A stretch of 64,000 nucleotides of DNA from Polaribacter sp. Q13 (lineage in GTDB: Bacteria > Bacteroidota > Bacteroidia > Flavobacteriales > Flavobacteriaceae), in contig NZ_CP074436.1 in the NCBI RefSeq assembly GCF_016858305.2, forward strand, positions 4,236,001-4,300,000. The letters are read 5' to 3'. A program made the position numbers and the translations under genes. Each line of letters opens with the position of its first letter. The first letter of the stretch is position 1. Below the pieces are notes generated by a model, which did no database searches, was not told the origin of the DNA, and worked only from the letters and a program-made list of their open reading frames with translations. Below are positions 1 through 11,374 of this stretch, piece by piece.

Positions 1-2
1 GA

Positions 3-503
3 GATGATTCTTATTTTCCTAATAGACCTGCAAAAGATCTAAATGATAAAGCAAGAACGGCAAGTTTAATTTTTGCTTCTTCAACAAGTTCTGGTGATGT
101 AAAAAATTTAACAGATGGCGTTGGTAGAGATGAAGTTGATAAAATTCATCACTGGCAATCAGATGGTTTAAACGCAGACTTACAATTAGAATGGAACAAA
201 CCTCAAAGATTTACTAGTGTAGAAATGAAATTTGATACAAACCTGCAACGAAAAATAAATTTCCATAAAAATCCTAATAAGTATAGTGAACAATTATTGG
301 TCGTTCCACCAGAATTGGTAAAAGATTTTACAGTAGAAGCAAGAATACAAGGAAGCTGGAAAGAAGTTGGTAAAAAAGAATACAATATTACACGTTTGGT
401 AAAAATTAATTTTGATGAAATAGCAGCAACTGCTATCCGTTTAAAATTGAAAAATACACACGGTAAGGAAAATATTAGAATGTACGAAGTACGTTGTTAC
501 TAA
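3..503 (+). CDS. C-terminal part of a protein with a galactose-binding-like (F5/8 type C-like) domain, 5' truncated
   Basis: The reading frame is open from position 3 and ends at a TAA at 501-503, giving about 166 residues without an N-terminus, so the gene begins before the window. The visible part reads as a beta-sandwich: a stretch with LTDGVGRDEVDKIHHWQSDG, then LQLEWNKPQRFTSVEMKFDTNL, and a closing region rich in alternating hydrophobic residues. Domains like this occur at the C-terminus of secreted Bacteroidota FAD-dependent oxidoreductases and some glycan-active enzymes. I lean to the oxidoreductase type from memory, but the catalytic part is not visible. A start at 225 would be internal and is not credible because the frame is open and protein-like upstream. 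Confidence 0.7.
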   Translation, partial: DDSYFPNRPAKDLNDKARTASLIFASSTSSGDVKNLTDGVGRDEVDKIHHWQSDGLNADLQLEWNKPQRFTSVEMKFDTNLQRKINFHKNPNKYSEQLLVVPPELVKDFTVEARIQGSWKEVGKKEYNITRLVKINFDEIAATAIRLKLKNTHGKENIRMYEVRCY

Positions 504-510
504 ATTTTAA

Positions 511-606
511 ACGCAGAGGCGCAAAGGTTTCGAAAAATTCGCAAAGAATAAGGGCTTAAATCTTTGCGCACTTTGCGAAAACTTATTTTAAACTTTGCGG
601 TTAAAA
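511..606. repeat. Intergenic CGCAAAG inverted-repeat element (REP-like)
   Basis: The gap after the first gene carries the heptamer CGCAAAG at 520-526 and 540-546, and its complement CTTTGCG at 562-568, 571-577 and 593-599. The arrangement can fold into an imperfect hairpin around 550-560. Similar cgcaaag-rich intergenic elements are common in Flavobacteriaceae genomes by my recollection. I did not see another copy in this window. It separates the partial upstream gene from the first clear PUL gene and could act as a transcript end or RNA-stabilising structure. Confidence 0.5.
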
Positions 607-654
607 CCATTAAACCAAAGAAAAACTATTAAGTCAAATACAGATACTTTATAA

Positions 655-3315
655 ATGAAAATAAATTCACTTCTTACTTTAGTAGTAAGCTTTTTAGTTT
701 CCATTCAATTATTCGCTTTTCAGTCTAATAATTTCTCAACAAAAACCAATAATATAAGAAATTCTGTTGTTGGAGAAATCAATAATGAGTCAATCCTTTT
801 TGTTTCTGAATTAAGCAAAAGTATCGCCGCTTATACTTTAGACGGAAAAGAATTGTGGCAATATAAAATAGACCAACCTTCAGTTATTTTTGAAATTCTT
901 GCACAAGACATCAATAATGATGGAAATGATGATTTGTTAGCAGTTGCTGGTAACGGAATAGTGTATTGCATTGATAGTAAAGGTTCTTTACTTTGGCAAT
1001 TTACTCCAGATCATAAAGTACGTTTATCGGAAATTGCCGTGGTAAAAAATGATGATAAAATCCAAATTTTTGCAGGTGGAAATGATTATCAGTTGTATGA
1101 GTTAGATACAGACGGAAAACAAGTTTCATCAACCAAAATAGAAGGAGTTGTTAGAAAAATTGAGTCAGGTGTTTTTACCAATTCAGGGAAAGAATCACTT
1201 TTTGTAATGACCTATAGTAACGATAAATTTCGTTGGGATTTTATGGGGATTTTAGATGCGGATACAAAAGAAGTTGTAAAACAACTTAGCCCTAAAAAGA
1301 AAGAGGTAAAAGCGCTTACAAAAGTAATGATTACAGATATTTCTATAGTAGATATTAACAATGATAAAAAAGATGATATTTTATTTTTTGGAGATGCTAG
1401 TTTTAAACCTTTCTTTTCTGCTTTAGATGCAGATTTTAATGTTTTAGCACAATATGTTGGAAATCAAAAACAAGCGCAACGTTATGCGCATTCTCAAGGA
1501 AGCTTCTTACCAAGTAGAAACGAAATTATGTTTCAGCATGGAGGAATTTTAATTGTGCTAGATACTAAAGGAAAAGTAATACATATAGCAGGAGAAAGAT
1601 ATGGTAAAGGAGTTTATAGCGATTTTGTTTACGAACCTAAATCTAATCAATTAATTGCGGCAGGAACTGTTGATGGTGGTAACAATGTAGATTTTTACGA
1701 TTTATCAAAAAATAGTTGGAGCAAAACTTCCTACAAAAAGCAAGGTAGAATGCTTGAAGTAGAAAAAAACTTAGAAACATTATATGCACAAGTTTTAGAG
1801 TATAAAACGCCAAGTTATCAGAAAAAATCTGACAAAAATTGGGTGATGATTACCAAAAATGGTGAAGATTCTAAGGTTAAAAAATTACATGGAAATGATA
1901 TAAAATTTGTCATACAAAAATCACCAAAAGAATCTACAGACAGAACCTATTTGGTTAACAAAATAGGCAAGTCGGCATTAAAAAAAGACAAGAGAGGTAA
2001 ATATAAAGACTCTAGAGAGCAAATAGTTCAAATGGCGAGAGATTACGAAGCAGAAGGGCAACCTTTTACTTTTTGGGCAGGTCATGGAAACGATCCTTTT
2101 TATATTCAAATAGAAACTCTAGAGCAAGTTTTAGAAGTTGCCCCAACAACTTGTTACGGTTTTGTGTATGCAGAAATGGCTAATGTAGAGGATCCTAGAG
2201 TACAACTTTACGTGAAAGAATATTTACCAAGACTGGCAAAGGCGATTCGTAAAAATAACAGAGCAAAATTATATTTTAGATATAAAAACATGTTTTGGGC
2301 AGCAACATCACATTTACCGCTTTGGAAAGAGATGTTTTATTCTGGAAAGTATAGCGATATTTTAGCACCGGCCTCAGAAGATACTAGTAATAGAATTCAA
2401 GATTTAAATTTAGCGGGTAGAATAGGTATGAGAAATGGAGGTTATGTAAATGATTTCGCCATGCGCTTAATTGATGACAATCCAACAAGTTGGAGACCAC
2501 TTTCTCCTGGAGGACAAAATTCTGTGTCTCCGTATTTAAGACAAGGCGTTATGATGGCTGCTTATGGCGCACGTTACGGAATCGTTTCTACTTCTGGTTT
2601 TGTAGAAGATCCAGGTCTTAATATCCTATTTGCTTTGATGAAATCTGGCGTGTTACCAATTGTAGAAAAAGAAGATATTTTGTCTATTGGCTCTTGGCAT
2701 TTAATAAAAGACATAGATGCAGAGTTGGTGCATACAGTAGATAATCATCATGATATAAAACAATACAAAAAAGACGATGACAATGCCGTTTTTTCAGTAG
2801 CTCAAATGCATTGGGCAGGAACTAGTGTTCCAGAAAGCGATTTTTCTAAAATAGCTTTAGGGGTAGATTATAGATGGTTAAATTATATGCCAGAAACTCC
2901 TTTTGGAATGGTACCAGTTGCACCCATAGAATTTAAAAATGAGTTATTGAAAAAGAAGATTCCTTTTAGTATTAGTAATGGTAAAAAAGGGTTTTTTAAG
3001 AATCAATTTGTGTCAGCAAAAGAATTTGCTCCAGAATTGAAAAGGATTGTAGAAACGGGTGCAAAAGATTTACCAATTTTGGTAAAAGGAGCTGCTTGGT
3101 CTGCAATTAAAATTGATGAAAATCATACAAGAATTATTTTATTAGATCAAGGGTATATAGAACCACAAGACAGAGAAGTAACGATTACTTTTCAAAATAG
3201 GAATCCGAATTTTGTAGAAGATATTTTAAGTAAAGAAAATTTAAAAATTTCCAAAAACCAAATCAACTTAAAAGTGCCAGCAGGTTCTTTACGATTTATT
3301 GATGTAACTTATTAA
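655..3315 (+). CDS. Lambda-carrageenase-like glycoside hydrolase (GH150 type), beta-propeller plus C-terminal domain
   Basis: This 886-residue exported protein has a signal peptide ending near FAFQS. Residues about 40-370 are beta-propeller repeats with FG-GAP/PQQ-like motifs such as DINNDGNDDLLAVAG and DINNDKKDDILFFGD. A second region from about 420 to 886 follows. The motifs FWAGHGNDPF (about residue 472) and the C-terminal DREVTITF...VEDILS...PAGSLRFIDV match what I remember of Pseudoalteromonas carrageenovora lambda-carrageenase CglA. That enzyme also pairs a predicted propeller with a distinct C-terminal domain and has a similar length. The known reaction is endo-hydrolysis of beta-1,4 linkages in lambda-carrageenan. 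Neighbouring sulfatase, GH2, GH110 and GH82-like genes fit a carrageenan role. There is no T9SS tail and no lipoprotein cysteine, so its final location is unclear. The family call is from memory without an alignment. Confidence 0.78.
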   Translation: MKINSLLTLVVSFLVSIQLFAFQSNNFSTKTNNIRNSVVGEINNESILFVSELSKSIAAYTLDGKELWQYKIDQPSVIFEILAQDINNDGNDDLLAVAGNGIVYCIDSKGSLLWQFTPDHKVRLSEIAVVKNDDKIQIFAGGNDYQLYELDTDGKQVSSTKIEGVVRKIESGVFTNSGKESLFVMTYSNDKFRWDFMGILDADTKEVVKQLSPKKKEVKALTKVMITDISIVDINNDKKDDILFFGDASFKPFFSALDADFNVLAQYVGNQKQAQRYAHSQGSFLPSRNEIMFQHGGILIVLDTKGKVIHIAGERYGKGVYSDFVYEPKSNQLIAAGTVDGGNNVDFYDLSKNSWSKTSYKKQGRMLEVEKNLETLYAQVLEYKTPSYQKKSDKNWVMITKNGEDSKVKKLHGNDIKFVIQKSPKESTDRTYLVNKIGKSALKKDKRGKYKDSREQIVQMARDYEAEGQPFTFWAGHGNDPFYIQIETLEQVLEVAPTTCYGFVYAEMANVEDPRVQLYVKEYLPRLAKAIRKNNRAKLYFRYKNMFWAATSHLPLWKEMFYSGKYSDILAPASEDTSNRIQDLNLAGRIGMRNGGYVNDFAMRLIDDNPTSWRPLSPGGQNSVSPYLRQGVMMAAYGARYGIVSTSGFVEDPGLNILFALMKSGVLPIVEKEDILSIGSWHLIKDIDAELVHTVDNHHDIKQYKKDDDNAVFSVAQMHWAGTSVPESDFSKIALGVDYRWLNYMPETPFGMVPVAPIEFKNELLKKKIPFSISNGKKGFFKNQFVSAKEFAPELKRIVETGAKDLPILVKGAAWSAIKIDENHTRIILLDQGYIEPQDREVTITFQNRNPNFVEDILSKENLKISKNQINLKVPAGSLRFIDVTY

Positions 3316-3388
3316 TGATGAAAACAGTAAAGTATCTTTAAAATTTTTTTTAACCAAAGCAACACGTAAATTTAAAATTTAGTAAAAA

Positions 3389-4900
3389 ATGAAGCATAAA
3401 AATCTATTACTTGTATCCTTGATATTTGCAATCTCATTTATGAGCTGCAAAGGTCAAAAAACAGTTACAAATCAAGAAAAAAAAGAAGTTGTTTTAAACA
3501 CAACTCAAAAACCAAATTTAATTATCATTCATACCGATGAACATAATTTTAGAACTATAAGTGCGTATCAAAAATTACTGCCAGAAGCACAAGCTTTTGT
3601 TTGGGGAAAAGGGAATAATTCTAAAACCCCAAATATCGATAAACTGGCAGAAGAAGGAGCTATTGCAACGAGCTATTATTGTGCTTCGCCAGTTTGCACA
3701 CCATCTCGCGCTTCTTTAATGACAGGTTTACATCCTGGATCTACGGGAGCCCCAAAAAACGGAATGCATATTCGAGAAGATATACCAACATTTGCTACCA
3801 TTTTAAGAGACCAAGGTTATGCAACTTCTTATGTGGGTAAGTGGCATTTAGCAGGTGAAGAAAAATATGTTTTTGGCATTAAATATAAAGCAGGTTTTGA
3901 TGATAATCGCTATATGATGAAAGGTGGTCATGCGCCTTATTTTAGTTTAACAAAAGATGGTGCTGTAATAACGGGTATTAATGAAAAAGTTGCCGCTAAA
4001 TTACCAAAAGATGAAGTGATTCATTTAACAGATTTTTTTACAAATAAGGCCTTAGAAATTTTAGAGCGTGATAAAAATAAACCTTTTGCATTAATGCTTT
4101 CTATTCCAGATCCGCATACGCCAGATTACGCAAAGCCTCCATACAACACTATGTATGAAGATTTAAAAATTGAAGCACCAAAAACTATGGATGCAAAATA
4201 TACTGCTATAAAACCTAAATGGGCAAAAGATCAAAAAAACAATGAAGCTATTGGAAAAAAAGCTTTTAAAAATGAAAAAAATGCGTTAAAACAGTATTTT
4301 GGAATGGTGAGTCATATTGATGATTCTGTAGGTAGAATTCTTCAGTTTTTAGAAGACAATAATCTTACAGAAAATACCATTGTAATCTTTACTTCAGATC
4401 ATGGAGATATGTTTTTTGAACACAACAGACGTAACAAAGGGGTGCCTTATGAAGGTTCAGCAAGAATTCCGTTTTTAATTCGTTATCCAAAGAAAATACC
4501 TTCAGGCAAAGTGATCAATACCGCCTATACAAATGTAGATTTTACACCCACTATTTTAAGTTTGATGAATGTTAAAACAGCTGCAAAATTTCAAGGTTTA
4601 GATACTTCAGACGATTTTACAAACAATAAAAAAGAAGTAAATAGTGATAGAATTACCTATTTCGCCAAGTCTGGCGGATGGTGGGCTTCTGCAGTAAGTG
4701 ATAGATATAAATTGGTCATCGATAAAAAAGAAAAACCATATTTATTCGATTTACAAAAAGATCCAGATGAGTTGATTAACTTTTACTACGATGCAGCATA
4801 TGCAGGCATTGCAAAAATGATGCAAACAGAATTATTTAAGCAAATGAAGATGTATGATGAACCTGGTTTAAAGTTAAATCAGAAATATATTACGGAGTAA
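3389..4900 (+). CDS. S1-family sulfatase lipoprotein
   Basis: A 503-residue type I sulfatase with a lipoprotein signal ending FMSCKG. The formylglycine motif is CTPSR with Cys103, and the second signature reads GKWHLAGEE. A metal-site stretch FTSDHGDMFFEH lies in the C-terminal half. The N-terminal metal motif is THTDEHN-like (IIHTDEHN), not the usual DD, which sets it apart from most sulfatases here. It follows the GH150-like gene by 73 bases in the same direction and probably shares its transcript. The likely role is removal of a sulfate ester from carrageenan oligosaccharides in the periplasm or at the outer membrane. The position cleaved (2-, 4- or 6-sulfate) cannot be read from sequence alone. 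Activity requires a maturation enzyme not found in the window. Confidence 0.88.
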   Translation: MKHKNLLLVSLIFAISFMSCKGQKTVTNQEKKEVVLNTTQKPNLIIIHTDEHNFRTISAYQKLLPEAQAFVWGKGNNSKTPNIDKLAEEGAIATSYYCASPVCTPSRASLMTGLHPGSTGAPKNGMHIREDIPTFATILRDQGYATSYVGKWHLAGEEKYVFGIKYKAGFDDNRYMMKGGHAPYFSLTKDGAVITGINEKVAAKLPKDEVIHLTDFFTNKALEILERDKNKPFALMLSIPDPHTPDYAKPPYNTMYEDLKIEAPKTMDAKYTAIKPKWAKDQKNNEAIGKKAFKNEKNALKQYFGMVSHIDDSVGRILQFLEDNNLTENTIVIFTSDHGDMFFEHNRRNKGVPYEGSARIPFLIRYPKKIPSGKVINTAYTNVDFTPTILSLMNVKTAAKFQGLDTSDDFTNNKKEVNSDRITYFAKSGGWWASAVSDRYKLVIDKKEKPYLFDLQKDPDELINFYYDAAYAGIAKMMQTELFKQMKMYDEPGLKLNQKYITE

Positions 4901-4925
4901 TTAATTTTTTTAAGGTAAAATAGAG

Positions 4926-4978
4926 TAGGATTTGGATAAGATGTTTTTTAGCATTTAGACAAATCCTATTTATATTTA
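4926..4978 (+). terminator. Possible weak terminator hairpin
   Basis: TAGGATTTG (4926-4934) pairs with CAAATCCTA (4960-4968) across a loop of about 25 bases, followed by a T-rich stretch. The loop is long and the tail is interrupted, so this could be partial termination or chance. It lies between the sulfatase and the GH2 gene. Confidence 0.3.
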
Positions 4979-5050
4979 TAGCATTACCAGTTTATTTTAA
5001 ATTACAGGTTGTAAAGGCACAAAGACAAAAGTTTTTGTTATTATATTTGA

Positions 5051-8323
<3,273 letters not shown>

Positions 8324-8324
8324 A

Positions 8325-9431
8325 ATGATGAAAAAATTATCTATTGTGTTTCTTTTCTTATTGGTATCAACAAACCTTGTTTCTCAATGGAAATATTCCA
8401 ATGCAAAGAATATAAAAGATGATGTTGTTATTACTTATGATGTTGTTTATGATCGAGTTTTATCAGAAAAACAAAAAAAACTTTCTTATTTTAAAAAAGA
8501 AATCATTGTTATTTTTAATAAAGATAAATTATTAGAAAAACGTTATTCTAATAGTAAAAATTATGATTTTTCAACTTTATTAGATTATGATAAAGAACTT
8601 ACTTATTCACTTGCACGTAGTTATACGACTAAAACAGGTATTATAAATAAGTTTAAAAACCCTGTAAAAGAAGTAATTCTTCAAGAAGAGGAAATAGAAA
8701 ATATTATAGGTATTCCTTGTCAAGTTTATGAGACAAAAATAAAAGGAGAGATTAGAAAAGTATACACAACCAAAAAGTTTGGGTTAAGATATATTAAACA
8801 GTTCAATGCACAGGGTTTTCTATTAAAATACACTACAAATGATAAATATTTAGGACCTTATACGGTTACTGCTAAAAAAATATACTACACTAAATTGCCC
8901 GCAAAAACTTATAGTTTAGAAGGTTATACTATTAGAACTACAGAAGAACAGAAGCAATATGTAATTGATGCTAAAAAACATAGTAATGAAAGAAAAGAGC
9001 AAGCGTTAGAGCGTTTAGGAGAGTTATCACCAAAGTATTCTGTGAGAAGTATTCAAGGAAATAAATTTAAAAGTAAAGACTTAATAGGAAAAGTAGTTGT
9101 GTTAAATTTTTGGTTTACAACGTGTCCGCCTTGTAAAAAGGAACTTCCACATTTAAATAAATTAAAAGAGAAATTTAAGGGAAAAGACGTTGTTTTTATA
9201 GCAATAGCTTTAGACGATGAATATAAAATAGATACGTTTTTAAAACGGAATCCTTTTAATTATGATATAGTGGAAGATGGGCGTTGGATTGCTGAAAAAT
9301 TTGATGTAAAGGCATATCCATCCAACATAATTATTGATAAAAAAGGAAATTATCAGTTTTACAAAATAGGTTATAAATCAAACATTACAGAAGCGATGTC
9401 GTATACGATTGAAAAATACTTAAAAGATTAA
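8325..9431 (+). CDS. TlpA/ResA-like thioredoxin-fold protein, exported
   Basis: About 368 residues with a signal peptide (MMKKLSIVFLFLL... to about SQWKY). The first 200 residues are lysine-rich and resemble the beta-rich N-terminal region of Bacteroidota redox proteins. The last 150 residues form a thioredoxin fold with the redox motif CPPC near residues 267-270 in FWFTTCPPCKKELP and the TlpA-type cis-proline region KAYPSNIIID. It would act as a periplasmic or membrane-associated thiol-disulfide oxidoreductase. The frame extends up to an ATG at 8310 inside the GH2 end, but the hydrophobic signal begins at 8325/8328, just after the GH2 stop. Why a redox protein sits inside a PUL is unclear; it may service disulfides of exported enzymes. 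Confidence 0.82.
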   Translation: MMKKLSIVFLFLLVSTNLVSQWKYSNAKNIKDDVVITYDVVYDRVLSEKQKKLSYFKKEIIVIFNKDKLLEKRYSNSKNYDFSTLLDYDKELTYSLARSYTTKTGIINKFKNPVKEVILQEEEIENIIGIPCQVYETKIKGEIRKVYTTKKFGLRYIKQFNAQGFLLKYTTNDKYLGPYTVTAKKIYYTKLPAKTYSLEGYTIRTTEEQKQYVIDAKKHSNERKEQALERLGELSPKYSVRSIQGNKFKSKDLIGKVVVLNFWFTTCPPCKKELPHLNKLKEKFKGKDVVFIAIALDDEYKIDTFLKRNPFNYDIVEDGRWIAEKFDVKAYPSNIIIDKKGNYQFYKIGYKSNITEAMSYTIEKYLKD

Positions 9432-9537
9432 TTTTTTCAATATTTTTAAACCTATAAATACAATCTTTATACTCATAAATACAGTATAAATGCACATTGT
9501 GCTTAGGTTTACAGTAAGGAATTAAAATTTTATATTT

Positions 9538-11358
9538 ATGAAAAACTTTTTTACTTTTATGTTAGTGCTAATTTTAGGATGTACTTCTTATGCTCAAGAG
9601 CAAACCATAAATGTTGCAGATTATGGTATTAAGCCAGGGAAAGATGTTACGCTAGAAATTTATCAACTAATAAATTCTTTGAAAGGAAAGAAGGATATCA
9701 CTTTGTTTTTTCCAAAAGGGCAATATGAGTTTTATCCAGAGAATGCTTTTGAAACTTATAGAGCAGTTACAAACCATGATAATAGTTTAAAGAAAATAGC
9801 TTTTCCAATTTTTAATTTCGATAATTTTACTTTAGATGGAAATGAATCTACGTTTATGTTTCACGGTAAAATTGTTCCAATAACTGTAGAAGGTTCTAGA
9901 AATACTACATTAAAAAACTTTACAATAGACTGGGAAAAATCTTTTGTAAATGAATTAAGAGTAACTGAAAATAATAAAGAAGATAATTCTTTTATTGTTG
10001 ATGTTGCAAATGAAAAATTTGGTTTCGAAGTTAAGAATAACCAAATATTATTTAATCATTACGATTGGCAAGATGAAATAGGACAAAATATTGCGTTTGA
10101 TTCTAAGACGAAATCTCCTATTTGGCATACTAAAGATTATTACTTAAAACCAATATCTTCTAAAATAGCAAAAATTGTTAAAATTGATAATAAGACTGCA
10201 AAGTTTACAAATTACACAAAAGTAACGCCACCTGTAGGTACTGTATTTGCAACGTACGGACAAAGTCCTGGAGAAAATAGATTTGTGCCTGCAATTCATT
10301 TATCAAACTCAAATGATAATGTTTTAAATAATATAACTGTATTAGCAGCAGGAGGAATGGCTTTAATAGCAGAAAGATGTGAAAATATTTCTTTAGACAA
10401 ATTTGTAGTGACTTCTAGAGCAGATAGAACATTTTCTACAAGAGCAGATGCAACACATTTTTTAGGCTGTAAAGGATCTATAAAAGTAGAAAACTGTTTA
10501 TTAGAACACATGTTAGATGATGGTATAAATGTACATGGAGCTTATGTAAAAGTAGAAAAATACATGGGTAACAATACCTTTTTATGCGAAACGAGCCATG
10601 TGCAACAATGGGGATTTATTTTCGGTGAAAAAGGAGATGAGGTAATGATTATGTCTAGAGAAACGATTCTACCAATTTTTAAAACTGAAATTAAAAAAGT
10701 AAAGGTTTTAAATGAAAGAAGAATGTTAATTACTGTTGCAGAAGTGCCTGCAACATTACCAGAAGGAAAACTTTCTTTAGAAAATCTTACTTGGTATCCG
10801 GATGTATACATGAATAAAAATGTAATTAGAGAAAATAGAGCCAGAAGTGCACTTATTACTACAAAAGGAAAAGTGGTGATTGAAAATAATTATTTTTCAT
10901 CTCAAATGCATGGTATTTTAATTGAAGGAGATAATAATAAATGGTACGAATCTGGTGGTGTACAAGATATTACTATTAGAAACAATATATTTAATACCAT
11001 TGGTTATGGAAATGGCGAGTCTTATCCATTATTAGCGTCCCCTTTATTTACAAAAGACCAAAGAATAGGGGCTAAAAAGTTTCATAGAAATATAGATTTT
11101 AGTAACAATATTATTAAAAGTTTTAATGGTCACTTAGTGGATGCTTTTTCTGTAAAAGGATTAAAAATTACTGGAAATATTATAGAGTTGAGTACTGATT
11201 ACCCTACGGTATCTACTTTACCTGCAATACATTTAGATTATTGTGAAGATGTGTTAATTGAAAAAAATGAATTTAAAAATTTTAATTTTCCTATTAAGAT
11301 AGAGGTGAAAGAAAATGCTACTTCTGTAAAAATAAAACGAAATAAAGGAGTAAAATAA
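9538..11358 (+). CDS. GH110-like alpha-1,3-galactosidase, right-handed beta-helix
   Basis: A 606-residue exported protein (signal peptide ending SYAQEQ) with parallel beta-helix character. The opening NVADYGIKPG is followed by FPKGQYEFYPE, a signature NFTLDGNESTFMFHGKIVPI, repeated VIRENRARSAL/ITIRNNIF coils, and the stretch HMLDDGINVHGAY. The length and the FPKG...LDG...FHG order match the Bacteroides and marine alpha-1,3-galactosidases of GH110 as I remember them. The known reaction is release of terminal alpha-1,3-linked galactose, the alpha linkage in carrageenans. It starts an apparent operon: the GH82-like gene follows 16 bases later, then a sulfatase after 7 bases. A generic polygalacturonase label would miss the family. 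Confidence 0.8.
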   Translation: MKNFFTFMLVLILGCTSYAQEQTINVADYGIKPGKDVTLEIYQLINSLKGKKDITLFFPKGQYEFYPENAFETYRAVTNHDNSLKKIAFPIFNFDNFTLDGNESTFMFHGKIVPITVEGSRNTTLKNFTIDWEKSFVNELRVTENNKEDNSFIVDVANEKFGFEVKNNQILFNHYDWQDEIGQNIAFDSKTKSPIWHTKDYYLKPISSKIAKIVKIDNKTAKFTNYTKVTPPVGTVFATYGQSPGENRFVPAIHLSNSNDNVLNNITVLAAGGMALIAERCENISLDKFVVTSRADRTFSTRADATHFLGCKGSIKVENCLLEHMLDDGINVHGAYVKVEKYMGNNTFLCETSHVQQWGFIFGEKGDEVMIMSRETILPIFKTEIKKVKVLNERRMLITVAEVPATLPEGKLSLENLTWYPDVYMNKNVIRENRARSALITTKGKVVIENNYFSSQMHGILIEGDNNKWYESGGVQDITIRNNIFNTIGYGNGESYPLLASPLFTKDQRIGAKKFHRNIDFSNNIIKSFNGHLVDAFSVKGLKITGNIIELSTDYPTVSTLPAIHLDYCEDVLIEKNEFKNFNFPIKIEVKENATSVKIKRNKGVK

Positions 11359-11374
11359 TTATAAAATTTAATTT

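Noticed and set aside
225..503. A separate 92-residue gene at the window start
   Set aside because: The same frame is open and protein-like back to position 3, so it is the end of a longer gene cut by the window.
511..606. CRISPR array
   Set aside because: The repeats are 7 bases, unevenly spaced and in both orientations; no cas genes are present.
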